Part shown: piece by piece, positions 35,964-44,734 of the stretch
Layout: every line of letters starts with the position of its first letter
Position numbering within the stretch: the first letter of the stretch is position 1
NCBI GenBank assembly: GCA_048526005.1
Contig: DBFVEH010000003.1
Location: forward strand, 1-64,000
DNA: 64,000 bases
Direction of reading: 5' to 3'
Source: QALR01 sp900552255
GTDB taxonomy: Bacteria > Bacillota > Clostridia > Oscillospirales > CAG-272
Program-made: the position numbers and the translations under genes
Notes under the pieces: model-generated
The model's input: the letters and a program-made list of their open reading frames with translations, nothing else
Told to the model about the DNA's origin: nothing
Databases searched by the model: none

Positions 35964-36986
35964 ATGAAACGAGAGTTATACCGGGAACACTTTGACCGCA
36001 CGATCTTCCCCATCGTCGCAGCTGATGGCACCGGACGCATCGTGTATAAAAATGCGGCGGCGGGAAAATATCTGCCGGCGCTTCGCTGCGGCGCTGACAT
36101 CGTCCGCCGTCTGCGCGGCAAAAAGCCTTTACATGCAGGCATGGATGCGGAGGTGCCGGGCGATACGCCGTATCGGCGCGCCGTCGTCTTGCAGGATGAC
36201 GACGCCTATGTTTTTCTGTTTCTCTCGCGCTTTCAATATCCCGACGGCGACGAAGAGATGCTGCGTATGACCGAACGCCGCGGCACAGCGCTCGACGACT
36301 TCCTGCCGACAGCACGTGAGCCTTCTCTTTCGGAAATAGAGATACAGAGCTTCCGGCAAAACCGCATTTACGCTGATCTCATCAACATCTACGGAAGGGA
36401 ACGCATGACAGGAGGCTATGTATACGATATCTGTGAGCTTTTGGAGAGACTTGCCGCCAAGCTCAAAGGCGCGTTCCGCGCGCTCGGATATCGGATCACC
36501 GTAAATATAGATGCCGCTGTGCGCGACAGGAAATATGCGAAGCTGAAGCTTTATGATTTTATCTTTCTGTTCAACAGGCTTTTATACATACAGATGAAGC
36601 TTTCGGAGAACGGCATCGTCGATATCAGCGTCCAGCTTGACGAAAACGACGAACGTCACGTGCTGCGCTTCTCCTCACGGACCGCTCTCACCAAGCGAGG
36701 CCTGAAAAAAGAGGACGCTACTGCTCTGCTCTCAAAACTGGCGCCGGAATGCGCGCTTGAATTTGCGCTTTTTGAGGACGCCCGTCCTTTTTCCGAAGAT
36801 ATGCGGCTCTCCGTCGACAAATACGGGAAATCGGTCATAGAATACAAGCTCTCCGGCATCGAAACGCCCGCCGTTCTTCATGTGCGGAGCATCGACCTCG
36901 AAACCGCAGAGCTTGACGCGGCCATCGACATGCTGATTCTGGACATCAAAAAAGAGCTCGGAAAGCTCCGGTCGGCGCGGTCATAA
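35964..36986 (+). CDS. Uncharacterised protein with PAS-like N-terminus
   Basis: A 340-residue soluble protein that I do not recognise. The first about 110 residues have a PAS-like strand pattern (FPIVAADGTGRIVYKNAAAGKYL). A helical region follows (about 130-215; IQSFRQNRIYADLINIYGRERM resembles a dimerisation helix pair), and then an alpha/beta region to the end. This order recalls a histidine kinase, but the phosphoacceptor His motif and the N, G1 and G2 boxes of the ATPase domain are not visible. It may be a degenerate kinase or a sensor scaffold. No clear Shine-Dalgarno precedes the ATG, which lies 12 bases after a weak terminator. Confidence 0.6.
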   Translation: MKRELYREHFDRTIFPIVAADGTGRIVYKNAAAGKYLPALRCGADIVRRLRGKKPLHAGMDAEVPGDTPYRRAVVLQDDDAYVFLFLSRFQYPDGDEEMLRMTERRGTALDDFLPTAREPSLSEIEIQSFRQNRIYADLINIYGRERMTGGYVYDICELLERLAAKLKGAFRALGYRITVNIDAAVRDRKYAKLKLYDFIFLFNRLLYIQMKLSENGIVDISVQLDENDERHVLRFSSRTALTKRGLKKEDATALLSKLAPECALEFALFEDARPFSEDMRLSVDKYGKSVIEYKLSGIETPAVLHVRSIDLETAELDAAIDMLILDIKKELGKLRSARS

Positions 36987-36996
36987 TCCACTTTCT

Positions 36997-37035
36997 AAAA
37001 ATAAAAGACGCTGCTTCGCAGCGTCTTTTATTTTT
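36997..37035. terminator. Bidirectional terminator
   Basis: AAAAATAAAAGACGCTG pairs with its inverse around a TTCG-type loop, ending two convergent genes. Confidence 0.9.
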
Positions 37036-37489
37036 AGAGATAATTTTTCATTTTATTGATGTTGTCCTCTTCAAAGGCCATGATATCGTTCGCAATCTTC
37101 ACGACATCCTGGGAAACGCCCTCCGTCTGCGCCTGCCCGATGCGCTTTTTCAGATTGATCACACCCATCGTGGAGCCGTTGATCATCATTTCTGCGATTT
37201 TCGGGGTCGAGCTGTCCACCATGGTATTCATCATGATGGATACCTCCGCGGGGATTTTTGCAAATGCGTTGATCTCCTTCGCCGTCACCGACATGCCCGA
37301 AAGCTTGTTTCGCGTCACGTTGGCAAAGTTCTGATATCCGTCGAGCTGGGCAGTAAGCTCGCAGCGAAGCTTTTCATCCTTGGTCTTGCCGAGAATCGTC
37401 GTCACGGAATCCGTTCCCATACATGCGTTTTTATACAGCTCCTGAAGAAGCTCCTCGTCAGGATTTGTCTTTTTTTGTTTTTCTGCCAT
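37034..37489 (-). CDS. Uncharacterised helical-bundle protein
   Basis: A 151-residue protein with no signal or membrane span, predicted as a bundle of amphipathic helices. It resembles a set of hypothetical proteins in Clostridia with LYKNACMGTDSV near the start and MINGSTMGV (about residues 104-112) followed by ANDIMAFEEDNINKMKNYL at the end. The carboxylate-rich helices suggest a ferritin-like fold, but I see no complete EXXH pairs, so metal binding is doubtful. ATG 37489 is set by AGGAGG six bases ahead; the frame opens 57 bases earlier without a site. Confidence 0.65.
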   Translation of the reverse strand: MAEKQKKTNPDEELLQELYKNACMGTDSVTTILGKTKDEKLRCELTAQLDGYQNFANVTRNKLSGMSVTAKEINAFAKIPAEVSIMMNTMVDSSTPKIAEMMINGSTMGVINLKKRIGQAQTEGVSQDVVKIANDIMAFEEDNINKMKNYL

Positions 37490-37651
37490 ATCTTCCTCCT
37501 GCGGCATATTCTGAATTTCAACATCCGTCGTAAACGGATTTTTCATCTGTTAGTATCTCCGAAAAAACAGCCGTCATTCGTATCAAAGAGCAGATGATGT
37601 TAACTTCACAAAAAAATAACAATTTATCGCCAATTATTTTTGAAAAAGGTA

Positions 37652-37680
37652 TTGTATATTTTTTCATTATAGGTTAAAAT
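37652..37680 (+). promoter_or_regulatory. gap promoter
   Basis: TTGTAT (37652-37657), 17-base spacer, TAAAAT (37675-37680). The -35 is weak, like that of the decarboxylase operon. Confidence 0.5.
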
Positions 37681-37742
37681 AAAGATATGTATGGAAAAAT
37701 TTTTCCACAGCTCAAAAATAAATGATTTCGGAGGAATTTAAA

Positions 37743-38798
37743 ATGTCTGTTAAAGTCGCCATCAACGGCTTCGGCCGTATCGGACGTCTGGCTTTCCGTC
37801 AGATGTTCGGCGCAGAGGGCTACGAAGTCGTCGCCATCAATGACCTCACAAGCCCGAAAATGCTCGCTCATCTTCTCAAATACGACACGGCTCAGGGCAG
37901 CTATGTCGCAAAGGGACATACCGTTACCTACAAGGATTCCGTTCTTGGTGAGGACGGCAAAACCGTCGTCACGCCCGGTTCTATCACGGTAGACGGCAAG
38001 GAAATCACCATCTACGCCTGCCCGAAGGCGACCGACCTGCCGTGGGGCAAGCTCGGCGTCGATGTCGTTCTCGAATGCACGGGCTTCTACTGCTCCAAGG
38101 AAAAATCCATGGCTCACATCGAAGCCGGCGCAAAGAAAGTCGTCATCTCCGCTCCCGCGGGCAACGACCTCAAGACCATCGTATTCAGCGTAAATGAGAA
38201 TACATTGACAAGGGACGACCAGATCATCTCCGCCGCGTCCTGCACGACAAACTGCCTCGCTCCGATGGCAAAGACGCTCAACGATACCTATCCGATCCAA
38301 AGCGGCATCATGACGACCGTTCACGCTTATACAGGCGACCAGATGATCCTCGACGGTCCGCAGAGAAAAGGCGACCTCCGCCGTGCCCGTGCCGGCGCGC
38401 AGAACATCGTTCCGAACTCCACCGGCGCCGCAAAGGCCATCGGTCTTGTCATTCCGGAGCTCAACGGCAAGCTGATCGGTTCCGCCCAGCGCGTTCCGGT
38501 CCCGACCGGCTCCACCACGATCCTTGTCGCGGTTGTCAAGGGTAAGGATGTTACAAAGGACAGCATCAACGCCGCGATGAAAGCCGCCGCGTCCGCTTCC
38601 TTCGGCTACAACACCGATGAGATCGTTTCTTCCGACGTTATCGGCATGACCTATGGCTCCCTCTTCGACGCCACGCAGACGATGGTAACGAAGATCGACG
38701 ACGACACCTATCAGGTTCAGGTCGTTTCCTGGTATGACAACGAAAACAGCTATACCTCTCAGATGGTGCGCACGATCAAATATTTCGCAGAGCTGTAA
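37743..38798 (+). CDS. gap: Glyceraldehyde-3-phosphate dehydrogenase, type I
   Basis: Oxidises glyceraldehyde 3-phosphate with NAD+ and phosphate in glycolysis. The 351 residues contain the Rossmann motif INGFGRIGRLAFRQ, the active site SAASCTTNCLAPMAKTL with the catalytic Cys, and the later VHAYTGDQMILDGPQRKGDLRRARAG phosphate-binding segment in pieces. SWYDNENSYTSQMVRT closes the protein. It is slightly longer than the usual 335 residues. GGAGG precedes the ATG. Codon use is highly biased, as expected of an abundant enzyme. It is monocistronic with its own promoter and terminator, and pgk is not adjacent. Confidence 0.97.
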   Translation: MSVKVAINGFGRIGRLAFRQMFGAEGYEVVAINDLTSPKMLAHLLKYDTAQGSYVAKGHTVTYKDSVLGEDGKTVVTPGSITVDGKEITIYACPKATDLPWGKLGVDVVLECTGFYCSKEKSMAHIEAGAKKVVISAPAGNDLKTIVFSVNENTLTRDDQIISAASCTTNCLAPMAKTLNDTYPIQSGIMTTVHAYTGDQMILDGPQRKGDLRRARAGAQNIVPNSTGAAKAIGLVIPELNGKLIGSAQRVPVPTGSTTILVAVVKGKDVTKDSINAAMKAAASASFGYNTDEIVSSDVIGMTYGSLFDATQTMVTKIDDDTYQVQVVSWYDNENSYTSQMVRTIKYFAEL

Positions 38799-38804
38799 TT
38801 TAAA

Positions 38805-38842
38805 GATAAAAAGCGCATTGCATCGGCAATGCGCTTTTTATC
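38805..38842 (+). terminator. gap terminator
   Basis: GATAAAAAGCGCATTGC pairs with GCAATGCGCTTTTTATC. Confidence 0.9.
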
Positions 38843-38897
38843 TGAAACCGCCTCACATCCGAATTTAAAAATTTTCAAGGGAATCCCTGATTGGGGA

Positions 38898-38926
38898 TTG
38901 ATTTTTTCCGTCGGATATGCTTTAAT
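38898..38926 (+). promoter_or_regulatory. Promoter of the rhamnosidase gene
   Basis: TTGATT (38898-38903), 17-base spacer, TTTAAT (38921-38926). Confidence 0.5.
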
Positions 38927-38967
38927 AGAGAAAATATCAAATAAGGAGCAGTATAAAAATAAAATAT

Positions 38968-41133
38968 ATGGAACCGACATTTGTCAGCTTTACAAGCGCC
39001 GTCCCCGTATGGGCGGCCGGAAGAGAGCAGGAGATCAATCTTTGGCTCAGCTTCCGCACAGAAACAAAAACCTCTGAAAAGACAGTTCTGCGCCTCACAG
39101 GCTCTTCCGCCTATATCGTGAAAGTTGACGGGACATTCATCGCTTTCGGACCCGCACGGGCGGCGCACGGCTTCTACCGTGTGGATGAGCTCGACCTCAC
39201 CCCATATGCAAAGCCGGACGGAAGCGTCGTCACCGTCACAGTCGCCGGCTACAACTGCAATTCCTACTATCATCTCGATCAGCCCTCTTTTCTTTGCGCG
39301 GAGCTGGAGGAGGACGGCAGGATAACCGCCGCCACCGGCAAATCCGGCTTTCTCTGCCGGGAGGCCGCAGAGCATGAGCAAAAGGTGCAGCGATACAGCT
39401 TTCAGCGCACTTTCTGCGAGGTCTACCGTCTCACCCCCTCCCTTGCGGCTTGGGAAACGGAAAAAGAAGTTTCCGGTGTTCCTCTCATTGAAACCGTTCC
39501 GACGGAGGAAAAGACCTTTATCGCACGCGGCTGCGAATACAACGTCTATGACGTTGTTCCGGCGGAAAAAATCACCTCCCGTGTGACCTTTACCGTCGGC
39601 GACCATGCGGAGGAAGTGCGATACGGACGGCACATCGTCAATATCGATGAGAACTATAAAGGCTTCACCCTGGACGAGATCACGACCAATTCCCTTCTCA
39701 CAGCACGCAATCTTGACATACTCTCCGTAACGCAGACCGATGAAATTCCGAAAGAGGAAGTGGTATCGGCCGGAAATGCCGTCACCTATCGGATGGAACG
39801 AGATACCACGGGACAGGTCGTGCTCGACGCCGTCTGCGAGGAAGATACCGAGCTTGTCGTCACCTTTGACGAATATGAGGGCGAAGGAGGCCGCATCGAC
39901 TTCCGCAGAATGGGCATCGTGAGCAGCCTCATTTGGCGCTTGAAAAAAGGCGCCTATCGTCTGTCTACCTTTGAGCCGTATACGATGAGCGTGCTCCGCA
40001 TCCACGTGAAAACGGGAAAAGCCGCCGTTTCCAATGTAGGCATCCGATATTTCGGCGCGGGAAAGACCGCACGCCGCTACATCGGCACCGATCCCGTGCT
40101 TGCCAAGATATTTGACGCCGCCGTGGAAACATATCGGCAAAATACGTTCACCGTCTATATGGATTGTCCGTCGCGCGAACGCGCGGGCTGGCTGTGCGAC
40201 AGCTTTTTCACCTCGAGAGTCGAAAAAACCCTCACCGGAAAAAGCGAGATCGAGCACAATTTCCTCGAAAACTTCTTCCTGCCGGAAAGCTTCAAAAAGC
40301 TTCCGAAAGGAATGTTCCCGATGTGTTACCCCGGCGACCACTACAACGGCAATTTCATTCCGAACTGGGCGATGTGGCTCGTCATCGAACTTGAGGAATA
40401 TTTGGAGAGAACCCACGACCGCGCTTTCGTTGACGCCGCAAAGCCCCGCATCGATGCGCTTTTGGCGTATTTCAAACCGTTTGAAAATGGCGACGGTCTG
40501 CTCGAAAAGCTGGAAGCATGGGTCTTTGTCGAATGGTCGAAATCCAACGATCTGGTGCAGGACATCAATTATCCCACCAATATGCTCTATGCCAAAATGC
40601 TCCGGAGCGTGGCGGCGCTCTATGGAGAAAGCTCGCTCATAGAAAAGGCGGAGCATATCGAAAAGACGATCAACGAGCAAGCCTTTATGAAAAACGGCTT
40701 CTACTGCGACAACGCCGTTTATAACGACGACGGGAAAGCTGTCCCCTCCGGCATGTGCACCGAAAGCTGTCAATATTATGCGTTCTTCTGCGGAATCGCG
40801 ACGCCGGAGAGCCGTCCCGAGCTGTGGCGCCGTCTGCTCTTTGATTTCGGACCGGAACGCGTCAAAAAAGGCGCATGGCCGAACCTCAGCGAGGAGGCAA
40901 AATGGAAAAACGTCTATCCCTCCAACGCCTTTATCGGCAATTATCTGCGCTTGGAGCTGCTATACCGGTATGGCGAATACGAAAAGCTCACCGAGAACAT
41001 CAAGGGCTATTTCTCCAAAATGGCAGAGCTCACGGGTACGCTGTGGGAAAACGACACGCCGAACGCAAGCTGCAATCACGGCTTTGCCTCTCACGTCCTC
41101 TACTGGATGGACGGCATGGGCATGCTCGGATAA
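38968..41133 (+). CDS. Alpha-L-rhamnosidase-like glycoside hydrolase (GH78 type)
   Basis: Probably removes terminal alpha-L-rhamnose from plant glycosides or polysaccharides in the cytoplasm (no signal peptide). The 721-residue protein has N-terminal beta-sandwich domains (about 1-370) and then an (alpha/alpha)6 barrel. The barrel motif MDCPSRERAGWLCDSFFTSR (about residues 396-415) carries the acidic residues that act as general acid and ligands in GH78. LEAWVFVEWSK and GMCTESCQYYAFF continue the barrel, and the C-terminal segment has CNHGFASHVLYWMDG. It is shorter than many GH78 enzymes, so substrate range is uncertain. It is monocistronic. Confidence 0.82.
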   Translation: MEPTFVSFTSAVPVWAAGREQEINLWLSFRTETKTSEKTVLRLTGSSAYIVKVDGTFIAFGPARAAHGFYRVDELDLTPYAKPDGSVVTVTVAGYNCNSYYHLDQPSFLCAELEEDGRITAATGKSGFLCREAAEHEQKVQRYSFQRTFCEVYRLTPSLAAWETEKEVSGVPLIETVPTEEKTFIARGCEYNVYDVVPAEKITSRVTFTVGDHAEEVRYGRHIVNIDENYKGFTLDEITTNSLLTARNLDILSVTQTDEIPKEEVVSAGNAVTYRMERDTTGQVVLDAVCEEDTELVVTFDEYEGEGGRIDFRRMGIVSSLIWRLKKGAYRLSTFEPYTMSVLRIHVKTGKAAVSNVGIRYFGAGKTARRYIGTDPVLAKIFDAAVETYRQNTFTVYMDCPSRERAGWLCDSFFTSRVEKTLTGKSEIEHNFLENFFLPESFKKLPKGMFPMCYPGDHYNGNFIPNWAMWLVIELEEYLERTHDRAFVDAAKPRIDALLAYFKPFENGDGLLEKLEAWVFVEWSKSNDLVQDINYPTNMLYAKMLRSVAALYGESSLIEKAEHIEKTINEQAFMKNGFYCDNAVYNDDGKAVPSGMCTESCQYYAFFCGIATPESRPELWRRLLFDFGPERVKKGAWPNLSEEAKWKNVYPSNAFIGNYLRLELLYRYGEYEKLTENIKGYFSKMAELTGTLWENDTPNASCNHGFASHVLYWMDGMGMLG

Positions 41134-41140
41134 AAAAACG

Positions 41141-41180
41141 AAGAAAGAAGCGCGGCGGAGCCGCGCTTCTTTCTTATTTT
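41141..41180. terminator. Bidirectional terminator
   Basis: AAGAAAGAAGCGCGG pairs with CCGCGCTTCTTTCTT between convergent genes; T-rich on both sides. Confidence 0.9.
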
Positions 41181-42031
41181 TATTCCGAAAAAGTCATTGC
41201 TTGCGGGATAAATGCAGTAATAAAAGCTTCATCCACATTGACTGATTTAATAACATCACCCGTTCCGGAATTTACAAGAAATAACATATCTCCGTCATCG
41301 ATCACAATTGTGAAATTTTCATATCCGCTTCTGCCGGAGGTTTGAATATCGGTTTCATTCACCTCGGAAAGAGTCTGTAGCACCGAATAGTTCAAGCCGT
41401 TCGCCTGATAGTCCCAGCGCAAAAGCCTCATATATTCACCCGACATCGCTCCAATATAATCATACTGCGTATAAAGAATTCCGTTTTCAGTATAGCTTAT
41501 CTGATTTTTCTTCCGCAAGGCATTTTCCTGAAGATAGAAATCATGTGCGAACTCATAATCGATTCCTGCGGTAAAATAGTAATAATAGGAATCGGTGTCA
41601 TAACGGATCGAATAGGAATCGCCGCCGTACCAGCGTATCGTACTTAAAACATCATCCCCGCGCGGCGCAAGCTCCGTGAGCGTGTTCGGCTCGGGCACAA
41701 GAATTCTGTTGTTCTCCGCAGTTACATACTGCGAAAGACTGCTTCGCTGCTGGGCGGTAAAAATACCGGCTGTTATTCCATTATAAAAAGCATCCTTTGA
41801 ACGGAAGCCGACACCCGCAGCCTGCATAATAAACGCAGAATCTCCATCCGATTCGACGCTTGAAGCATCGGAAAACACCAAATACGTTTTATCGCCCTCG
41901 ATGACCTTTTTTACCGATTCAAGACCCAAATCAATCTCGATCGTTTCCACAGGCTCATTATCCGTGCGAGCACAGGAAACCAGCGACACCAATAAGGCGA
42001 TCGCCAACAAAAACACAAAAAGCTTCTTCAT
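41180..42031 (-). CDS. Uncharacterised lipoprotein, partner of the metallopeptidase gene
   Basis: A 283-residue exported lipoprotein. The signal LFVFLLAIALLVSLVSC ends with the lipobox LVSC (Cys at residue 20). The mature part is rich in beta-strand, Tyr and Asp (for example DSYYYYFTAGIDYEFAHDFYLQ) and ends with repeated hydrophobic strands. I recognise no catalytic motif. It begins 13 bases after the stop of the frameshifted lectin-metallopeptidase gene and is almost surely co-transcribed. It may anchor, inhibit or assist that enzyme at the cell surface (inference from position only). Confidence 0.65.
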   Translation of the reverse strand: MKKLFVFLLAIALLVSLVSCARTDNEPVETIEIDLGLESVKKVIEGDKTYLVFSDASSVESDGDSAFIMQAAGVGFRSKDAFYNGITAGIFTAQQRSSLSQYVTAENNRILVPEPNTLTELAPRGDDVLSTIRWYGGDSYSIRYDTDSYYYYFTAGIDYEFAHDFYLQENALRKKNQISYTENGILYTQYDYIGAMSGEYMRLLRWDYQANGLNYSVLQTLSEVNETDIQTSGRSGYENFTIVIDDGDMLFLVNSGTGDVIKSVNVDEAFITAFIPQAMTFSE

Positions 42032-42044
42032 AGTCGTTCTCCTT

Positions 42045-43375
42045 TCATCTGTTTCCCGTTATGGTGGTGGCATATAAAGTTTTTTGCAATAGATTCTGAC
42101 ATGAATTACATAAAGCATCTCGCTCTCCGTTTTCAATGGAAAGCTTTAATGCGGAAGCACTCGTAAAATTATATTGCATCATTACGCAAGTATAATTCGT
42201 CCCGTACTGATGAATCCCGCCGGAACCGTATTGCTCACGCAAGCCATAAACATGCGCCATTTCATGAGCCAAAATAAGAGAAGCGCATACGATTCTATCG
42301 GAATCTAACAAGTATTCACCTGCTGGGTCGCTGGTTCGATAAATTCCGATCACCGGTCGGATAACGCCGTTTTTCTGAATCACGGAGGCCAAGGTGCCGA
42401 CGCCGTTCAGCACGTGCTGAGCACTTCCGAACAGATCCGGCTGTCCGCAGCATATATCGTCAACAGGATGCTCCGACCATGAAATATAAATATGATCATC
42501 ATTTCGAGTACTGTTATAAATAGCATCCGATAATTTATAGATATTATTATGATGGCTCGTGCATTGACTGCCGCAAGCAGAGGTACACGCTAAACCAACA
42601 TGCGTATCCGAAGAAGTCGATACAAGCATCGGCTGAGGATGTGTCAGTGAAAGAGAAAACATATCGGAATAGCAATTATTGACAAAAGCCATCGCAAACA
42701 TCATTTTATTCATATGAGATGTATAATCGGAATGTGCCGCTGTATGTGAATAATCATATTGGGAAACCATAGGGTTGGCATCGGGTATCAAATACCACTC
42801 GTCAATATATTCCGTATTATCATTATATGTTTTGGATTTTAGATTCACTCCATTTGAGTCATATCCAAGAAGAGAATAATTCAAGCACAAAACTCTGCCG
42901 CTTGCTTCCCCACATTTAGGAATGATTTTATATCTTCCGTTTGGGTACTTTGCACTTTCCACAGTTGTCCGTCTGAGCTTGCATATTTTTGTAATATGAC
43001 ATCCGCATTATTGGACGAAGAATTGTTTTTAACGCTCATATACAAGTCATTTCCGGCAGAATCAGTTTTTACACATTTTATTCTGAAATAACCATTTCCT
43101 GCATCAATAAAAGTCCAATAATGAGGATAAGAATGATATGGCCATTGTTCCAAAATATTTCCTTCACTTGGAATCTCATTTACATCATTATCAAGACAAA
43201 CAAATTTTCCGGTTTGGGGGTTTTTCATCACATAAGTATTTCCTGAAATAATCGAATAGTTCGTAACCACAATATTGGTTCCGGAACCGCTTATGGAATA
43301 GGCAAAAGCGCTTGATGAAAATACAACGATCATAAAACAGCAAATAAATCCTATTGCTACAATTCGTTTTTTCAT
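42045..43375 (-). pseudogene. Secreted ricin-lectin metallopeptidase, frameshifted
   Basis: Two overlapping frames make one protein. Frame one (43375 to 42881) has a signal peptide cut near SSAFA and a ricin-type beta-trefoil lectin. Frame two (from about 42962 to 42045) resumes the same trefoil (NGRYKIIPKC to IDEWYLI) and continues into a metallopeptidase with LAHEMAHVYGLREQY. That HExxHxxG core resembles metzincins but has Glu where the third His is usual. The break lies at ACCCAAACGG near 42940; one extra A would restore STQNGRYKII. It is therefore a one-base deletion, either real (pseudogene or slippage variant) or a sequencing error. The gene is more AT-rich than its neighbours. Confidence 0.8.
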
Positions 43376-43400
43376 AGATAACCTCCAATATTTTTTATTA

Positions 43401-43414
43401 AGTAAGATCTTACT
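43401..43414. promoter_or_regulatory. Palindromic operator candidate upstream of the metallopeptidase gene
   Basis: AGTAAGATCTTACT is a perfect 14-base palindrome, 26 bases before the start codon and just ahead of the GGAGG site. A repressor site is possible. The rest of 43376-43587 is AT-rich and otherwise featureless, apart from another palindrome GAGCCTGTACAGGCTC near 43538-43553. Confidence 0.4.
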
Positions 43415-43587
43415 ATTCTTAATATACCATATTGTGAAGCAATCATTTGTAGAAATGTGTCGAATAAAAGCAATTTTCTTTAAATTTTAAAATTATTATT
43501 TTTAAATAATATATTTTCAGCATGTCGGTCAGCCGAGAGCCTGTACAGGCTCGCTTCTTATTCCAAAACGGCGCCGCCGCGCTTCTT

Positions 43588-44466
43588 TTATTTCCCGCCG
43601 AACGGCAAAAAGCCCTTGCCGTAAATCTCGCTGGTCTTGTTGATGGTCACAAAAGCATGCTCGTCCACGGATTTCGCAAAATCCTTGAGCTTGGCGGCCT
43701 GATACGTCGTCATGGCGGAGAAAATGACGAATTTATCCGAATCCGTAAACGCGCCCTGCGCATCCCATATCGTCGCGGAACGATGAAGCGTTTCCGTAAT
43801 AAATTTTGTGATTTCGTGCGGTGCCGTCGTGATGATCATAAGGCTCTTGCGGCGGTTCAGGCTGTCCACCACGGTCTGCACAAGATACGTTTTGATGAGC
43901 ATTCCGATTACGGAGCAAAGTCCGGTTTTGGTGTCGAACACAAAGAAAGACGCGGCGACAATGAACCCATCCGCAACCAGCATGCACACGCTGATATCGG
44001 CGCTCGTATATTTCCGGAAAACAAGCGCGAGAATGTCCGTGCCGCCGGTGCTTCCGCCGCACTTGAATACCAGCGCGGCGCCGATTGCGCCGAGCAGACT
44101 CGCAAAAATCAATTCCAGCACGATCTCCTCCGTAAGCGGCTTCGTCATAGGATACAGCCATTCAAACAAATTGACGGTGCCGGTATAAAGCAGCGTGCAG
44201 TACGTCGTTTTCCAGCCCACGCCCCGCCCTAAGAAGGCAAATCCGACGACAAGGGAAAGAAGATTGAGCACCGTGACAAAGGTCGAGGTGTTGACGCCGG
44301 CAATGAGCTCTCCGAGCAGAATGGAAAGCCCGCTGAAGCCGCCCGTCGAAAAGCCGTTCGGGATCTTAAAAAAATAAACGCCCGCCGCCGTCAGGACCGC
44401 TCCTGCCGACAGCATGAGAAACTCCGATATATCGTTTCTGTTGATCCGTTTGTTGTTTTTCTTCAT
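43588..44466 (-). CDS. YitT family membrane protein (DUF161 plus DUF2179)
   Basis: A 292-residue integral membrane protein of unknown function, widespread in Firmicutes in many copies. About five to six spans occupy residues 12-190, with the family motifs KIPNGFSTGGFSGLSILLGEL and KCGGSTGGTDILALVFRKYT. A C-terminal cytoplasmic DUF2179 domain (about 200-285) contains LMIITTAPHEITKFI and ends near GFLPFGGK. I set ATG 44466 as the start: AAAGGATG lies ahead and the length then matches the family. The frame opens further upstream within the leader. Confidence 0.88.
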   Translation of the reverse strand: MKKNNKRINRNDISEFLMLSAGAVLTAAGVYFFKIPNGFSTGGFSGLSILLGELIAGVNTSTFVTVLNLLSLVVGFAFLGRGVGWKTTYCTLLYTGTVNLFEWLYPMTKPLTEEIVLELIFASLLGAIGAALVFKCGGSTGGTDILALVFRKYTSADISVCMLVADGFIVAASFFVFDTKTGLCSVIGMLIKTYLVQTVVDSLNRRKSLMIITTAPHEITKFITETLHRSATIWDAQGAFTDSDKFVIFSAMTTYQAAKLKDFAKSVDEHAFVTINKTSEIYGKGFLPFGGK

Positions 44467-44551
44467 TTTATCCATCCTTTTGGATATGTTCATTTTCATT
44501 TCAAGCGCATAGGGCGTCCTCTCTTTGCCGATTCGGCGCCGCTGCACTGTT

Positions 44552-44580
44552 ATTATATCACAGAATGAATATAATGTAAA
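44552..44580 (-). promoter_or_regulatory. yitT-like gene promoter
   Basis: Minus strand TTTACA (44575-44580), 17-base spacer, TATAAT (44552-44557) with an upstream TG. Confidence 0.75.
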
Positions 44581-44699
44581 CAAGCCCTCTCAAAGATTTC
44601 ATATGAATATTTTTTGTATTTATATACATGTTTTTTAGCGAATATCAAAAATGAATGAAGGATTTCTTTGAATTGCCAGGGAAATCTTGAATCCCTCTC

Positions 44700-44728
44700 T
44701 TGAATATTCATCTGCATTATGCTATAAT
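44700..44728 (+). promoter_or_regulatory. OLE RNA promoter
   Basis: TTGAAT (44700-44705), 17-base spacer, TATAAT (44723-44728) with the extended -10 TGC just before it. Transcription would start at or near G44735. Confidence 0.85.
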
Positions 44729-44734
44729 GAAAAA

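Noticed and set aside
38875..40773. A 632-codon minus-strand frame
   Set aside because: Antisense to the rhamnosidase gene; no ribosome site or recognisable domain.
42930..42950. Programmed -1 frameshift in the metallopeptidase gene
   Set aside because: The C CCA AAC heptamer is not in the zero frame required for slippage and I see no stimulatory structure, so an indel is simpler.
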